Below are positions 36,262 through 44,231 of a stretch of 64,000 bases of DNA, piece after piece (the first letter of the stretch is position 1; each line of letters opens with the position of its first letter). The notes beneath the pieces were generated by a model that saw nothing but the letters and a program-made list of their open reading frames with translations, had not been told where the DNA came from and searched no databases. This DNA comes from Thalassovita sp. (lineage in GTDB: Bacteria; Pseudomonadota; Alphaproteobacteria; Rhodobacterales; Rhodobacteraceae): NCBI GenBank assembly GCA_029212905.1, contig JARGPB010000005.1:124001-188000 (forward strand). The letters run 5' to 3'. The position numbers and the translations under genes were made by a program.

Positions 36262-37521
36262 TCAGGCGGGCGCGTCTTGGATCGGGGCTCTTGTCCGGGC
36301 GGCGGTCAAGAGGGGCTGTGTCGGCATCCACTGCGCCGGGTCCTGAGGCTGGAGGCGGGTTAGGGCCGCAACGATGGGCGCGGCGCCCAGACGATTGGCG
36401 AAGGTCAGGATGCCACCCCAGGCCGTGGGAAATCCAAGCGCGTGGACGCTGAGCAGGTTCAGGTCGCGGGCCGGGATGCCCTGGTCCAGCAGGGCTGTGG
36501 TGTCGTTGATCTGGGCCAGCAAGAGCCGGAGGCGCAGGTCCTCGGCGGGGATGGGGTGCGTCGTGTGGCGGGCGAAATGCGCCTCTTCGCGGCACAGGTC
36601 CTCGACCAGGGGGTCGATCACCTTGCCTTCGCCGCCGGGGTAACGGTACCAGCCAACGCTGGCCTTCTTGCCCAGGCGGCCTTCTTGGACGGCGCGGTCG
36701 GCGATGGGGATGTAGCGGCGCGCGGGATCGCGGGGCTGTCGCTGGCGGATCGCGTAGGCCACGTCGGTGCCGATCAGGTCCTGGGATTCGTAGACGCCCA
36801 TGGCATAGCCGAACTGTTCCATTGCCTCGTCGATTTCCCAGGGGGTGGAGCCGTCCATCAGCAGGGAATCAGCGGCGTGGAGCAGGCCCATCATCATCTG
36901 TTCGCTGGTAAAGCCCGCCGGGGTCGCCATCACCGGGGTTTTCCCGATCTGGGCGACCAGCGCCTGCGCCGTCTGATGGGCCTGCGGATCGGTGCCTGCG
37001 GGCAAGGCCAGTTCAACGATACGGGATTGGGCCACGGGGGCGAAGAACTCGGCCCCCAGCAGATATTGCGGGTCGGGCAGCAAGGCGGCGAGCTGGGTCA
37101 GGCTGGGGCCGGCCAGATTGGTCAGCATCGGCGTGCGGGCGGGCATGTGCCGCAACAGGGCGGCCTTGTGGGGGATGGGATCAATGGTGCGGTCGATCAC
37201 AAGATCACACCCAACGGCGCCCGCGGGCTGGGTCGAGAGCGTGAGATTGGCCACGGGATCGGCCCCGACCAGACGTTTCAGGTAGAATTGGGCGCGTTCC
37301 AGGCTGCTGTCGTCCTCTTCCAGAAACAGCACGGATATGCCCGCCCGGGCCAGGGACAGCGCGACGCCCAGCCCGGTCGCAGCCCCGCCCAACACCGTGA
37401 CCCGCCGAAGCTGGGGGCCCGTCATGCAGCCCGTCATGGGACCGTGTTCCAGCGCCGTCAAATAGGCGCGGTTGGTGGCGATTTCGGCCACGCTCAGGTC
37501 AGAGATCAGGGGGATTCGCAT
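36262..37521 (-). CDS. 3-hydroxyacyl-CoA dehydrogenase-like protein with altered active site
   Basis: This 419-residue protein has the HCDH layout: Rossmann domain from residue 40, then two helical C-terminal domains (FGYAMGVYESQDLIGTDV). Several key positions differ from active enzymes: the catalytic histidine of the H-F-F motif is Glu158 (GAEFF), the Asn-Arg pair after GF is Glu207-Gln208, and the first nucleotide loop reads GGAATGLG rather than G-x-G-x-x-G. It starts ten bases after boxR and is probably co-transcribed with it. Activity as a dehydrogenase is doubtful. Confidence 0.8.
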   Translation of the reverse strand: MRIPLISDLSVAEIATNRAYLTALEHGPMTGCMTGPQLRRVTVLGGAATGLGVALSLARAGISVLFLEEDDSSLERAQFYLKRLVGADPVANLTLSTQPAGAVGCDLVIDRTIDPIPHKAALLRHMPARTPMLTNLAGPSLTQLAALLPDPQYLLGAEFFAPVAQSRIVELALPAGTDPQAHQTAQALVAQIGKTPVMATPAGFTSEQMMMGLLHAADSLLMDGSTPWEIDEAMEQFGYAMGVYESQDLIGTDVAYAIRQRQPRDPARRYIPIADRAVQEGRLGKKASVGWYRYPGGEGKVIDPLVEDLCREEAHFARHTTHPIPAEDLRLRLLLAQINDTTALLDQGIPARDLNLLSVHALGFPTAWGGILTFANRLGAAPIVAALTRLQPQDPAQWMPTQPLLTAARTRAPIQDAPA

Positions 37522-37531
37522 TGGCGGAGGG

Positions 37532-38449
37532 TCAGCCCAGGAACTGGTTTTCCTGGATCAGATCCAGCAGCTCTTGCAGGGATTGATCGAAGCTTTTGCC
37601 CGAGGTGTCCAGATTGACCAGCGCCTTATCATAGAGCGCTTCGCGGCTGGTCAGGATGGATTTCAGCTCTTTCATGGCTTCGGGGTTGCCGGCCATCGGG
37701 CGGGTGTCGCCCTGATCACGGACGCGGTCCATATGTTCGGTGGGCGAGGCTTTGACCCAGACGGTGTGGAACCTGTTCAGCAGGGTCATATAGGTGTCGG
37801 GCGCGGCGACGATGCCGCCGGCGACGGCCAGAATCATCGTGTCATGGGTCTGGACCACGCGGGTCACGGCCTGGGCCTCGAGCTTGCGATAGCCCTCTTG
37901 ACCATAGAGCGCCATGACCTCGTTGACGGGCATGCCGGATTGCTCTTCGATTTCGCGGTTCAGCTCGACGAAGGGGATGTTCAGCGTTTCGCCCGCACGC
38001 TGGCCCAGCGTGGATTTACCCGCACCGCGCAGCCCGATCAGACAGATGCGATGCGCGCGCATTTCCTGGCTGCTTTCGGGGCGCAGCATGTGCATGACCT
38101 GCTGGCGGGTCTCGGTGTTGGCCGAGCGATAGAGATCAGCGACGCGCAGGGCCTCGGAGGACCAGGGGTCTTCTTCGGTCATTAACCATTCGATGCGATG
38201 ATCCAGCGCGATGGCGACCCGCTGCAATAGCCCGATCGAGATATTGCCCTCGCCCGCCTCGAGCTGTGCCAGATAGCGCGGCGATACGCCCGAGATTTCC
38301 GACAGCACGCGGCGGGGGATGCCCTTGCGTTCGCGCGCCTTGCGGACACGTTCGCCGACGCGGGTGATCAGCGCACGGACTTCTTGCTCTCCCATGGACC
38401 GGGATTCGCTGGGCGTGGATTCGCCGCGGAAGTTCGTGATTTCACCCAT
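37532..38449 (-). CDS. boxR: BoxR/BzdR-type benzoyl-CoA-responsive regulator
   Basis: The 305-residue product joins an N-terminal XRE-type helix-turn-helix (residues about 30-90, SGVSPRYLAQLEAGEGNIS) to a C-terminal shikimate-kinase-like domain with an intact P-loop (G139-L-R-G-A-G-K-S-T). This is the architecture of BzdR and BoxR, which repress aromatic-acid genes and respond to benzoyl-CoA. TGCA-type operator half sites lie just upstream, suggesting autoregulation. A start at Met19 is also possible. Confidence 0.95.
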   Translation of the reverse strand: MGEITNFRGESTPSESRSMGEQEVRALITRVGERVRKARERKGIPRRVLSEISGVSPRYLAQLEAGEGNISIGLLQRVAIALDHRIEWLMTEEDPWSSEALRVADLYRSANTETRQQVMHMLRPESSQEMRAHRICLIGLRGAGKSTLGQRAGETLNIPFVELNREIEEQSGMPVNEVMALYGQEGYRKLEAQAVTRVVQTHDTMILAVAGGIVAAPDTYMTLLNRFHTVWVKASPTEHMDRVRDQGDTRPMAGNPEAMKELKSILTSREALYDKALVNLDTSGKSFDQSLQELLDLIQENQFLG

Positions 38450-38493
38450 TGGCCCTCGCTCTGTGCGTAATAGCGCAAAAAGCGTGATGCCTA

Positions 38494-38507
38494 TGCACTA
38501 TATTTCA
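38494..38507. promoter_or_regulatory. Putative BoxR operator upstream of boxR
   Basis: TGCACTATATTTCA matches the TGCA-N6-TGCA operator pattern with one arm changed to TTCA. It is 45 bases before the boxR start, in the 113-base gap between boxR and the thioesterase gene. Confidence 0.6.
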
Positions 38508-38562
38508 CATATTAGCGTGAATTTCGGGCAATGTGCAATGAAATTCGACCGCGCGCCGGGCG

Positions 38563-39003
38563 TCAGGCCTGATCCTCAGATACCAGCAAAGAGGTCACGA
38601 TGTCCACAATTTCAGCCGGGGGCGCTGCTTTCTGGAACGCGTCGGCCACGGTGAAAACGCAGACGAATTTGCCGGTGAAACAGACCACCCCATCCTGCCG
38701 CGCAATGACGCGGAACGCGATCGAGGTCGCGCCCAGCCGAACCGGATCGACCTGGCACATCAGGCGATGGCGCGGCGTGACCGGGGACGTGAAATCCAGG
38801 CTCATATGCACAAAAGGCGTGCCGATGTTGCGGTCCAGCTCCATCTGGAACCAGCCGTCGCCGCCCAGATGTTGCTCCCACCAGGCATTGATCGCGTCCA
38901 GCGCAAACCAGGGCAAACGGGCGGTATAGGCGATCCGCGCAGGGTCGCAATCGCCCCAAGTCACGCGGATCTCGTGGACGAAATGCGGCTGTTTTTCAGT
39001 CAT
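38563..39003 (-). CDS. Acyl-CoA thioesterase (4-hydroxybenzoyl-CoA thioesterase family)
   Basis: The 146-residue hot-dog-fold protein starts at ATG 39003, two bases after the boxA stop, so it is coupled to boxA. The motif WGDCDPARIAYTARLPWF matches the 4HBT family with the catalytic Asp. In box clusters such thioesterases are thought to release CoA from dead-end or excess aryl-CoA esters; the substrate here is inferred from position. The frame is open upstream only inside boxA. Confidence 0.9.
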   Translation of the reverse strand: MTEKQPHFVHEIRVTWGDCDPARIAYTARLPWFALDAINAWWEQHLGGDGWFQMELDRNIGTPFVHMSLDFTSPVTPRHRLMCQVDPVRLGATSIAFRVIARQDGVVCFTGKFVCVFTVADAFQKAAPPAEIVDIVTSLLVSEDQA

Positions 39004-39005
39004 GT

Positions 39006-40193
39006 TCAGTAGGTCTCGACGTGATATCTGCCTTCTTCGCGCATCGTGTCGCGCAGGGCAACCCACTGGGTTCCAATGCTTTCGGCAATATTGGTAAAGG
39101 CTTTCTCGACGCCCTCCTCCATCCCGCGCAACCCGCAGATATAGATATGGGTGTTGGGATCGGACAGCATTTCGGCCACGGCGTCCTCTTGGGCGGCCAG
39201 ACGGTCCTGCACGTATTCACGTGGCTGATCCGGCAGGCGGCTGAACACCATATGCGTTTTCAGCAGGCTTTCGGGGACTTTGTTCAGCGGCCCGAAATAC
39301 GGCAGCGTGTCCGGCGTACGGGCCCCAAAGAACATGGTCATGCCGCCGGATTTCGCGCCCACGGTCCGCTGGCGGCGCATGGTAAACGCCCGCATCGGAG
39401 CCGAGCCAGTGCCCGTACAGATCATCAGCAGGCGCGCCTGCGGATCGTCGGGCATCAAGAAGGTCGCGCCAAACGGGCCGGTCACGTTAACGGTATCCCC
39501 CGCCTTCAGATCACAAACATAGTTCGAGCACAGGCCGTTTTCCTCGCGTTTCACGGTCAGGGAAACGTTGCCAAAATTCGGGCGTTCGCCGTCGCGCGGG
39601 CTGGACACGGAATAGAGCCGCGGCAGATGCGGGTTTCCGGCGTCGTCCTGACCGGGGGGCAGAATGCCGATGCTCTGACCTTCGAGCACGGGGAATTTGG
39701 TGTCGAATTTCAGGATAATATGGCGGATATCGCTGTCCGCGCCGTCCTCGGTCAGGCGATAATTGCCCTGCACCGTGGCCACGATCGGGTTGGCCAGGTT
39801 GTACATGTTGATTGTCGGCTTCGAGGCCGTGGCAGGCGCAACCGCCTTGCCGCCCGCACCGGAATGCGCCTCGGCCAACAGAGTCGCCATGGCGTCGTCC
39901 AGGGCCTCCATGCCGCCGGCAGCTTCGGATTGGGTGATGTCCTCTTGGGCGGGCAGTTCGTCCCAGCCATATTGGTCATCGACCGAATAGGGGTCCGTCA
40001 CCACGCGCCATTCATCAATAGAGCCCGTCGGGCACACCGGAATACAGGCCATGCAGTAGTCGCATTTATCCGCATCGACGACCACGTTATTGGCGTCATG
40101 GACGATGGCCTCGACCGGGCAGGTCATTTCGCAGGTATAGCACCGGATGCAAATCTCGGGGTCGATCAGATGCTGTTTGATCGGCTTATTCAT
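39006..40193 (-). CDS. boxA: Benzoyl-CoA 2,3-epoxidase reductase subunit
   Basis: The 395-residue product starts at ATG 40193 (MNKPIKQHL). Two ferredoxin-type motifs near the N-terminus (C15-x2-C18-x2-C21-x3-C25, and CDYCMACIPVCP) should hold two [4Fe-4S] clusters; the remainder is an FNR-like FAD/NADPH module (RLYSVSSPRDGE, then LMICTGTGSAPMRAF). BoxA passes electrons from NADPH to BoxB for epoxidation of benzoyl-CoA. It follows a 54-codon cysteine-rich gene by 51 bases. Confidence 0.97.
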   Translation of the reverse strand: MNKPIKQHLIDPEICIRCYTCEMTCPVEAIVHDANNVVVDADKCDYCMACIPVCPTGSIDEWRVVTDPYSVDDQYGWDELPAQEDITQSEAAGGMEALDDAMATLLAEAHSGAGGKAVAPATASKPTINMYNLANPIVATVQGNYRLTEDGADSDIRHIILKFDTKFPVLEGQSIGILPPGQDDAGNPHLPRLYSVSSPRDGERPNFGNVSLTVKREENGLCSNYVCDLKAGDTVNVTGPFGATFLMPDDPQARLLMICTGTGSAPMRAFTMRRQRTVGAKSGGMTMFFGARTPDTLPYFGPLNKVPESLLKTHMVFSRLPDQPREYVQDRLAAQEDAVAEMLSDPNTHIYICGLRGMEEGVEKAFTNIAESIGTQWVALRDTMREEGRYHVETY

Positions 40194-40244
40194 ATTCTGG
40201 ATTCCAAGTTCGCGCAGTTGGAGTTCTGGGTGATCAGCAGGCAA

Positions 40245-40409
40245 TCAGGCCCGGTTCAGGATCACCTCGGGAAAGGTCATGACCTCGATCAGCGCCTGGC
40301 ACAGGCCACGGCAATCGGTACAGCCGACACAGGTCCCACCCAGGCTGGCCACTTCGTTTCCCACGGCGACGGTGCGGGGTGCATTCGCAACTTGACGTTC
40401 AATCTGCAT
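40245..40409 (-). CDS. 54-residue cysteine-rich protein between boxB and boxA
   Basis: ATG 40409 follows the strong ribosome site GGGAGGAT at ideal spacing and opens a 54-codon frame ending in TGA at 40245. The centre reads GTCVGCTDCRGLCQA, a C-x2-C-x2-C-x3-C array with the same spacing as the ferredoxin motifs of the adjacent BoxA (C-x2-C-x2-C-x3-C). There is no signal peptide or membrane segment. I do not recognise a family. It could be a small iron-sulfur or zinc protein working with BoxAB, for example in electron transfer or cluster delivery; that is inference from motif and place. Confidence 0.75.
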   Translation of the reverse strand: MQIERQVANAPRTVAVGNEVASLGGTCVGCTDCRGLCQALIEVMTFPEVILNRA

Positions 40410-40430
40410 CTTATCCTCCCTTGATCAAAG

Positions 40431-40457
40431 TGTACGGGGCGAGAGCCGCCCCGTACA
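40431..40457 (-). promoter_or_regulatory. Intra-operon hairpin between boxB and the small Cys gene
   Basis: TGTACGGGGC and GCCCCGTACA make a perfect 10-bp stem with a 7-base loop, starting ten bases after the boxB stop and ending 21 bases before the small gene's ATG. No T-run follows, so a processing or mRNA-stabilising role that sets boxB above boxA is more likely than termination. Confidence 0.6.
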
Positions 40458-40467
40458 GAGCGCATTC

Positions 40468-41919
40468 TTACGCCATGTGGAGTTTGACGTATTCGAAGTC
40501 GCCCGGTTTGTTGTCGATGCCCACTTTGGGTGGGCTGATCCAGCTGGCGTATTTGCCCGGCTCGGTCACGGGTTTCATCAGCGACTGGATAAAGTCACCA
40601 TCCGCGTGGGTCGGCAGCCAGTCGTTGACCTTGGCGTCGTATTCGGCGCCGGACAGCAGGTTGCCTTCGGGATCGAACGTATGACCCGAGAAGACACCGA
40701 TCTGACGGTGGAAGCTTTCGTGAGGCAGCTTCATTTCGAATTCGATGCCCATCTTCTCGATGATCTTGTTCCAGCGGCCAACGCCCCCGGCTGCATCACG
40801 CGAATAATCGTCGCGCAGACGCATGTTGATCGCGGTCAGGGCGGGCACCTCTTTCTGCACGACCTTGCCGTCCTCCAGATCCCACACGGTGTAGGTATCG
40901 TTTTGCAGCATGTGGTCGTCGTCGATGCGGTTTTCCATGTAGCGACCTTTGATGCCTGCGTTAAAGGCATTGGCCGCGTTGGTGGACACCTCTTGGCCGA
41001 ACAGGTCCAGGCTGAGCGTGTAGTGCAGGTTCAGCTTTTTCTGGATGGTCGGCAGGTCGATGACGCCCAGATTGCGGATTTTATCCGTGTCATAGGGGTC
41101 GGTGATGCCGTGTTCGTTCATCACTTCGCAGGTGCGCTGGATGGTCCGGCCCACGCCGGTTTCACCCACGAACATGTGGTGCGCTTCTTCGGTCAGCATG
41201 AAACGGCAGGTGCGCGACAGCGGGTCAAAGCCCGATTGCGCCAGCGATTCCAGCTGCATCTTGCCATCACGGTCGGTGAAGTAGGTGAACATGAAGAACG
41301 ACAGCCAATCCGGCGTTTCCTCGTTGAAGGCACCCAGCATACGCGGGGCTTCTTCGGATCCCGAGGAGCGGCGCAGCAGGTCGTCCGCCTCTTCGCGGCC
41401 GTCTTTGCCAAAGTATTTCTGCAGCAGATAGACCATCGCCCACAGGTGGCGGCCTTCTTCGACGTTGACCTGGAACAGGTTGCGCATGTCATACAGCGAC
41501 GGCGCGGTCAGACCCAGGAAACGCTGCTGTTCAACCGATGCAGGCTCGGTATCGCCCTGGATGACGATCAGGCGTTTAAGCATGTTGCGGTATTCGCCGG
41601 GGACCTCTTGCCATGCGGGCTGACCGGCATGTTCACCACAGGGGATGCGGCGATCCTCGACCTCGGGGGCCAGCAGGATGCCCCAGCGGTATTCGGGCAT
41701 TTTTACATAGTCGAATTTCGCCCAGCCTTTGGGGTCCACCGACACGGCGGTCCGCAGGTACACCAGCGATTGCTGGAAACCGGCGGGGATCAGGTCGGAC
41801 CACCAGTTGATATAACCGGGGTGCCATTTTTCCAGCGCCTTCAGCACCCGTTTGTCCGAGGACAGCCCCACGTTATTGGGAATTTGGGTGTCATAGCTGA
41901 CATTAATCAGATCAAGCAT
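40468..41919 (-). CDS. boxB: Benzoyl-CoA 2,3-epoxidase oxygenase subunit
   Basis: This 483-residue diiron protein inserts one oxygen atom into benzoyl-CoA to give the 2,3-epoxide. Glutamate/histidine iron-ligand regions are visible at VNVEEGRHLWAMVY and LTEEAHHMFVGETG, in the expected order. Length matches BoxB from Azoarcus-type pathways. It follows boxC by 36 bases, with GGGAGAG before the ATG, and is the central gene of the cluster. Confidence 0.98.
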   Translation of the reverse strand: MLDLINVSYDTQIPNNVGLSSDKRVLKALEKWHPGYINWWSDLIPAGFQQSLVYLRTAVSVDPKGWAKFDYVKMPEYRWGILLAPEVEDRRIPCGEHAGQPAWQEVPGEYRNMLKRLIVIQGDTEPASVEQQRFLGLTAPSLYDMRNLFQVNVEEGRHLWAMVYLLQKYFGKDGREEADDLLRRSSGSEEAPRMLGAFNEETPDWLSFFMFTYFTDRDGKMQLESLAQSGFDPLSRTCRFMLTEEAHHMFVGETGVGRTIQRTCEVMNEHGITDPYDTDKIRNLGVIDLPTIQKKLNLHYTLSLDLFGQEVSTNAANAFNAGIKGRYMENRIDDDHMLQNDTYTVWDLEDGKVVQKEVPALTAINMRLRDDYSRDAAGGVGRWNKIIEKMGIEFEMKLPHESFHRQIGVFSGHTFDPEGNLLSGAEYDAKVNDWLPTHADGDFIQSLMKPVTEPGKYASWISPPKVGIDNKPGDFEYVKLHMA

Positions 41920-41955
41920 TTTTCTCTCCCTTTGGGAACGACCGAGTCGCCCTCA

Positions 41956-43611
41956 TCACACACGTTGCATATTGTAATCGCCGCGGACGCCCGTGCCGTA
42001 ACGCTGAAGCGCGCCATCGGGGCCAACCGCGTTCGGACGCTGGAAAATCCAGTTCTGCCAGGCGGTCAGGCGGCCAAAGATACGCGTCTCCATCGTTTCG
42101 GGACCGGCAAAGCGCAGGTTCGCCTCCATGCCCGTCATCGCGTCGGGGCTAAAGCTGGCGCGCTCTTCCATGAAGATGCGGATTTCGTCTTCCCAGTCGA
42201 TGTCGTCCAGGATGTAGGTCACCAGGCCCAGTTCCTCGGCCTGTTCGGCCTCGATCTGTTCACCGATGTGGGTTTTCAGCGTGTCCACCGTTTCGGGCGT
42301 GCCCAGGAAACGGGTTTCCAGGCGGGTCAGGTCATTGCCCATCCGGTATTGGCCAAAGTTGCTGTCAGCCAGAACGATGGCGGCCATCGGGCGGTTATCG
42401 CCTTCGAACTCGTCTTCCATCATATAGGTGCGGTCCACGGCGAACAGCAGCTCGGCCAGCACACCCACGAAACACGAACCGTGCTCGACCAGCGCCACCA
42501 AAGAGCGCGAGGTCACATCCACACGTTTCAGCAGACGTTTCCAGTATTGCAGGATCTCGTTCGCCAGCCAGTGGTCGGCATTGTCCAACAGCAGTTTTTC
42601 ATGCGCCAGAACGGCGTCGGCGTCGCCTTGGCTGCGGATCGACCACAGGCCCAGGTCTTTTTCATTGTTGCGCAGATGCAGGATCGCGTCGTCCAGTTCA
42701 CGCGCCAGACGCAGCATATAGGTCTGATCCCCCTGCGCGGCCAGTTCGTCCATCGAGGCAGGCGCGGCGCCGTCGGGGCCGTTCAGCGTGATGGTGACCT
42801 TGCGGCCGGCACGGTCCATTTCGACCTCGACCAACGAGTAGTGCATCGCGTCCTCGGTGATGGTGCGGTTCAGCGCGCCCAAGGTGATGCCTTGCTGCGT
42901 TTTGGCCGGGTTGGCCGCTGCGAATTCCTTGGCGCGTTCGGCCACGGTATTTTCAAAGGTCGAATTCGGAACGACCTCGTCCACCAGGCGCCAGTCCTTG
43001 GCGCGCTTGCCGCGAACGCCTTCTTCCATGGCGCAGAACACGTCGGCCAGATCGCGGCGAACCATGCGTTTATCGGTGACGCGCGTCAGGCCGCCGGTGC
43101 CGGGCAGAACCGCCAGCAAGGGCACCTCGGGCAGCGACACGGCACTGGTGCTGTCGTCGGTCAGGATGATGTGGTTACAAGCCAGAGCCAGCTCGTACCC
43201 GCCCCCGGCGCAGGATCCTTTGACTGCGGCCATGTATTTCTGACCCGAGTCAGCCTCGGCCGCTTCGAATGTGTTGCGGGTCTCGTTGGTGAACTTACAG
43301 AAGTTCACCTTGTGGGCGTGCTCGGCCCCGCCCAGCATACGGATGTTGGCCCCGGCGCAGAACACTTTGTCCTTGCCCGATTGCATCACCACGACGCGGA
43401 CCTCGGGGTGTTCGAACCGCATCCGCTGTACGATGTCAGCCAGTTCAATATCCACCCCCAGATCATAGGAGTTCAGCTTCAGCTTATAGCCATCGAAAAG
43501 GCCGGCGTCTTCGTCCACATCCATGATAAGATTGGCGACGTCGCCGTTATATTCGACCCGCCAGTGGCGGTATTTGGTTGGGTCCGTCTGAAAATCGATC
43601 ATTTTGGTCAT
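41956..43611 (-). CDS. boxC: Benzoyl-CoA-dihydrodiol lyase (2,3-epoxybenzoyl-CoA dihydrolase)
   Basis: This 551-residue crotonase-superfamily enzyme hydrolyses 2,3-epoxybenzoyl-CoA to 3,4-dehydroadipyl-CoA semialdehyde and formate. Family features include the oxyanion-hole stretch KVFCAGANIRMLGG and the KGSCAGGGYELALACNHI helix start. It is the first gene of the boxC-boxB-small-boxA-thioesterase operon. Its 152-base leader and the end of the DUF309 gene hold several BoxR-type sites. Confidence 0.97.
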   Translation of the reverse strand: MTKMIDFQTDPTKYRHWRVEYNGDVANLIMDVDEDAGLFDGYKLKLNSYDLGVDIELADIVQRMRFEHPEVRVVVMQSGKDKVFCAGANIRMLGGAEHAHKVNFCKFTNETRNTFEAAEADSGQKYMAAVKGSCAGGGYELALACNHIILTDDSTSAVSLPEVPLLAVLPGTGGLTRVTDKRMVRRDLADVFCAMEEGVRGKRAKDWRLVDEVVPNSTFENTVAERAKEFAAANPAKTQQGITLGALNRTITEDAMHYSLVEVEMDRAGRKVTITLNGPDGAAPASMDELAAQGDQTYMLRLARELDDAILHLRNNEKDLGLWSIRSQGDADAVLAHEKLLLDNADHWLANEILQYWKRLLKRVDVTSRSLVALVEHGSCFVGVLAELLFAVDRTYMMEDEFEGDNRPMAAIVLADSNFGQYRMGNDLTRLETRFLGTPETVDTLKTHIGEQIEAEQAEELGLVTYILDDIDWEDEIRIFMEERASFSPDAMTGMEANLRFAGPETMETRIFGRLTAWQNWIFQRPNAVGPDGALQRYGTGVRGDYNMQRV

Positions 43612-43644
43612 GTCGGCGTCTCCTCATGTCCCTGTCGCGTTACC

Positions 43645-43658
43645 TGCACTATAGTTCA
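43645..43658. promoter_or_regulatory. Putative BoxR operator, boxC promoter (proximal)
   Basis: TGCACTATAGTTCA differs from the palindrome TGCACTATAGTGCA at one base, 34 bases before the boxC start. A second related site (TGCGCTATAGTGAC) is at 43685-43698. Confidence 0.7.
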
Positions 43659-43759
43659 CCTGCCCCCCTCTGGAAAGCCATTTATGCGCTATAGTGACAA
43701 TTTACTTGGTGCAATTTGGCCGATTCCGACCTGAAACCTCACCAATCTCCGTAATTTAG

Positions 43760-43783
43760 TGCATTATATTGCACTATTTTGCA
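43760..43783. promoter_or_regulatory. Triple TGCA array (BoxR operator), boxC promoter (distal)
   Basis: Three TGCA units at 43760, 43770 and 43780 are separated by exactly six bases each (TTATAT and CTATTT). This is the BzdR/BoxR operator pattern in tandem. It overlaps the last codons of the DUF309 gene, upstream of boxC. Confidence 0.75.
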
Positions 43784-44228
43784 AATTCGGCGCATCTCGC
43801 CGAATCTGATTCTCCAGCGCCCGGACCGCGATGCGCAGCTCGGACGGGGTTTGGCCCATCACGGGCGCATCGCCCACGCGGTCCAGATGGCGGGCCACCA
43901 TGGCGCACAGCCGCAGCACGGCGCGCGGGCGGCCCATCTCTCGTTTCAGGCAGGCGTTCGCCAATTGGATCAGCGCCTGCACCAATTCCCGCTCGGCCGA
44001 GCCCTGAGGCAGGGCCATCCAGACCGGCTCCAGCACCTCATGGGCCTCCCAGAAAAAACCTTGCTCCAGATAGGCCAGTCCGGCGCGCCAGGCGCTGGTC
44101 TGCGCCAATTCCGGCACGGACAATCCGGGCCGAACCGTGTCGCGGATCGCGTCGAACCACCCCTCGGGATGTCGCGGAGTCCGCCCGGGCAGATAGGCAT
44201 ATTCGGGATAGATCAGCGCGGCCTGCAT
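43764..44228 (-). CDS. DUF309 domain protein
   Basis: This 154-residue protein has the DUF309 core FFWEAHEVLEPVWMALPQG and LIQLANACLKREMG. The family is cytoplasmic, helical and of unknown function. It is the last gene of the ligase operon, following the alpha/beta hydrolase by three bases. Its 3' end overlaps the distal BoxR-type array of the boxC promoter. A role in benzoate metabolism is suggested only by position. Confidence 0.85.
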   Translation of the reverse strand: MQAALIYPEYAYLPGRTPRHPEGWFDAIRDTVRPGLSVPELAQTSAWRAGLAYLEQGFFWEAHEVLEPVWMALPQGSAERELVQALIQLANACLKREMGRPRAVLRLCAMVARHLDRVGDAPVMGQTPSELRIAVRALENQIRRDAPNLQNSAI

Positions 44229-44231
44229 GGC

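Noticed and set aside
35309..36595. Upstream extension of the SDR frame giving a 690-residue protein
   Set aside because: The extra part is antisense to the crotonase gene and arginine/proline-rich; the SDR fold begins at ATG 35308 with a ribosome site.
40477..43734. A 1085-codon open frame on the plus strand
   Set aside because: It is antisense to boxB, the small gene's flank and boxC, lacks family similarity, and reflects the GC-rich third-position bias of the real genes.
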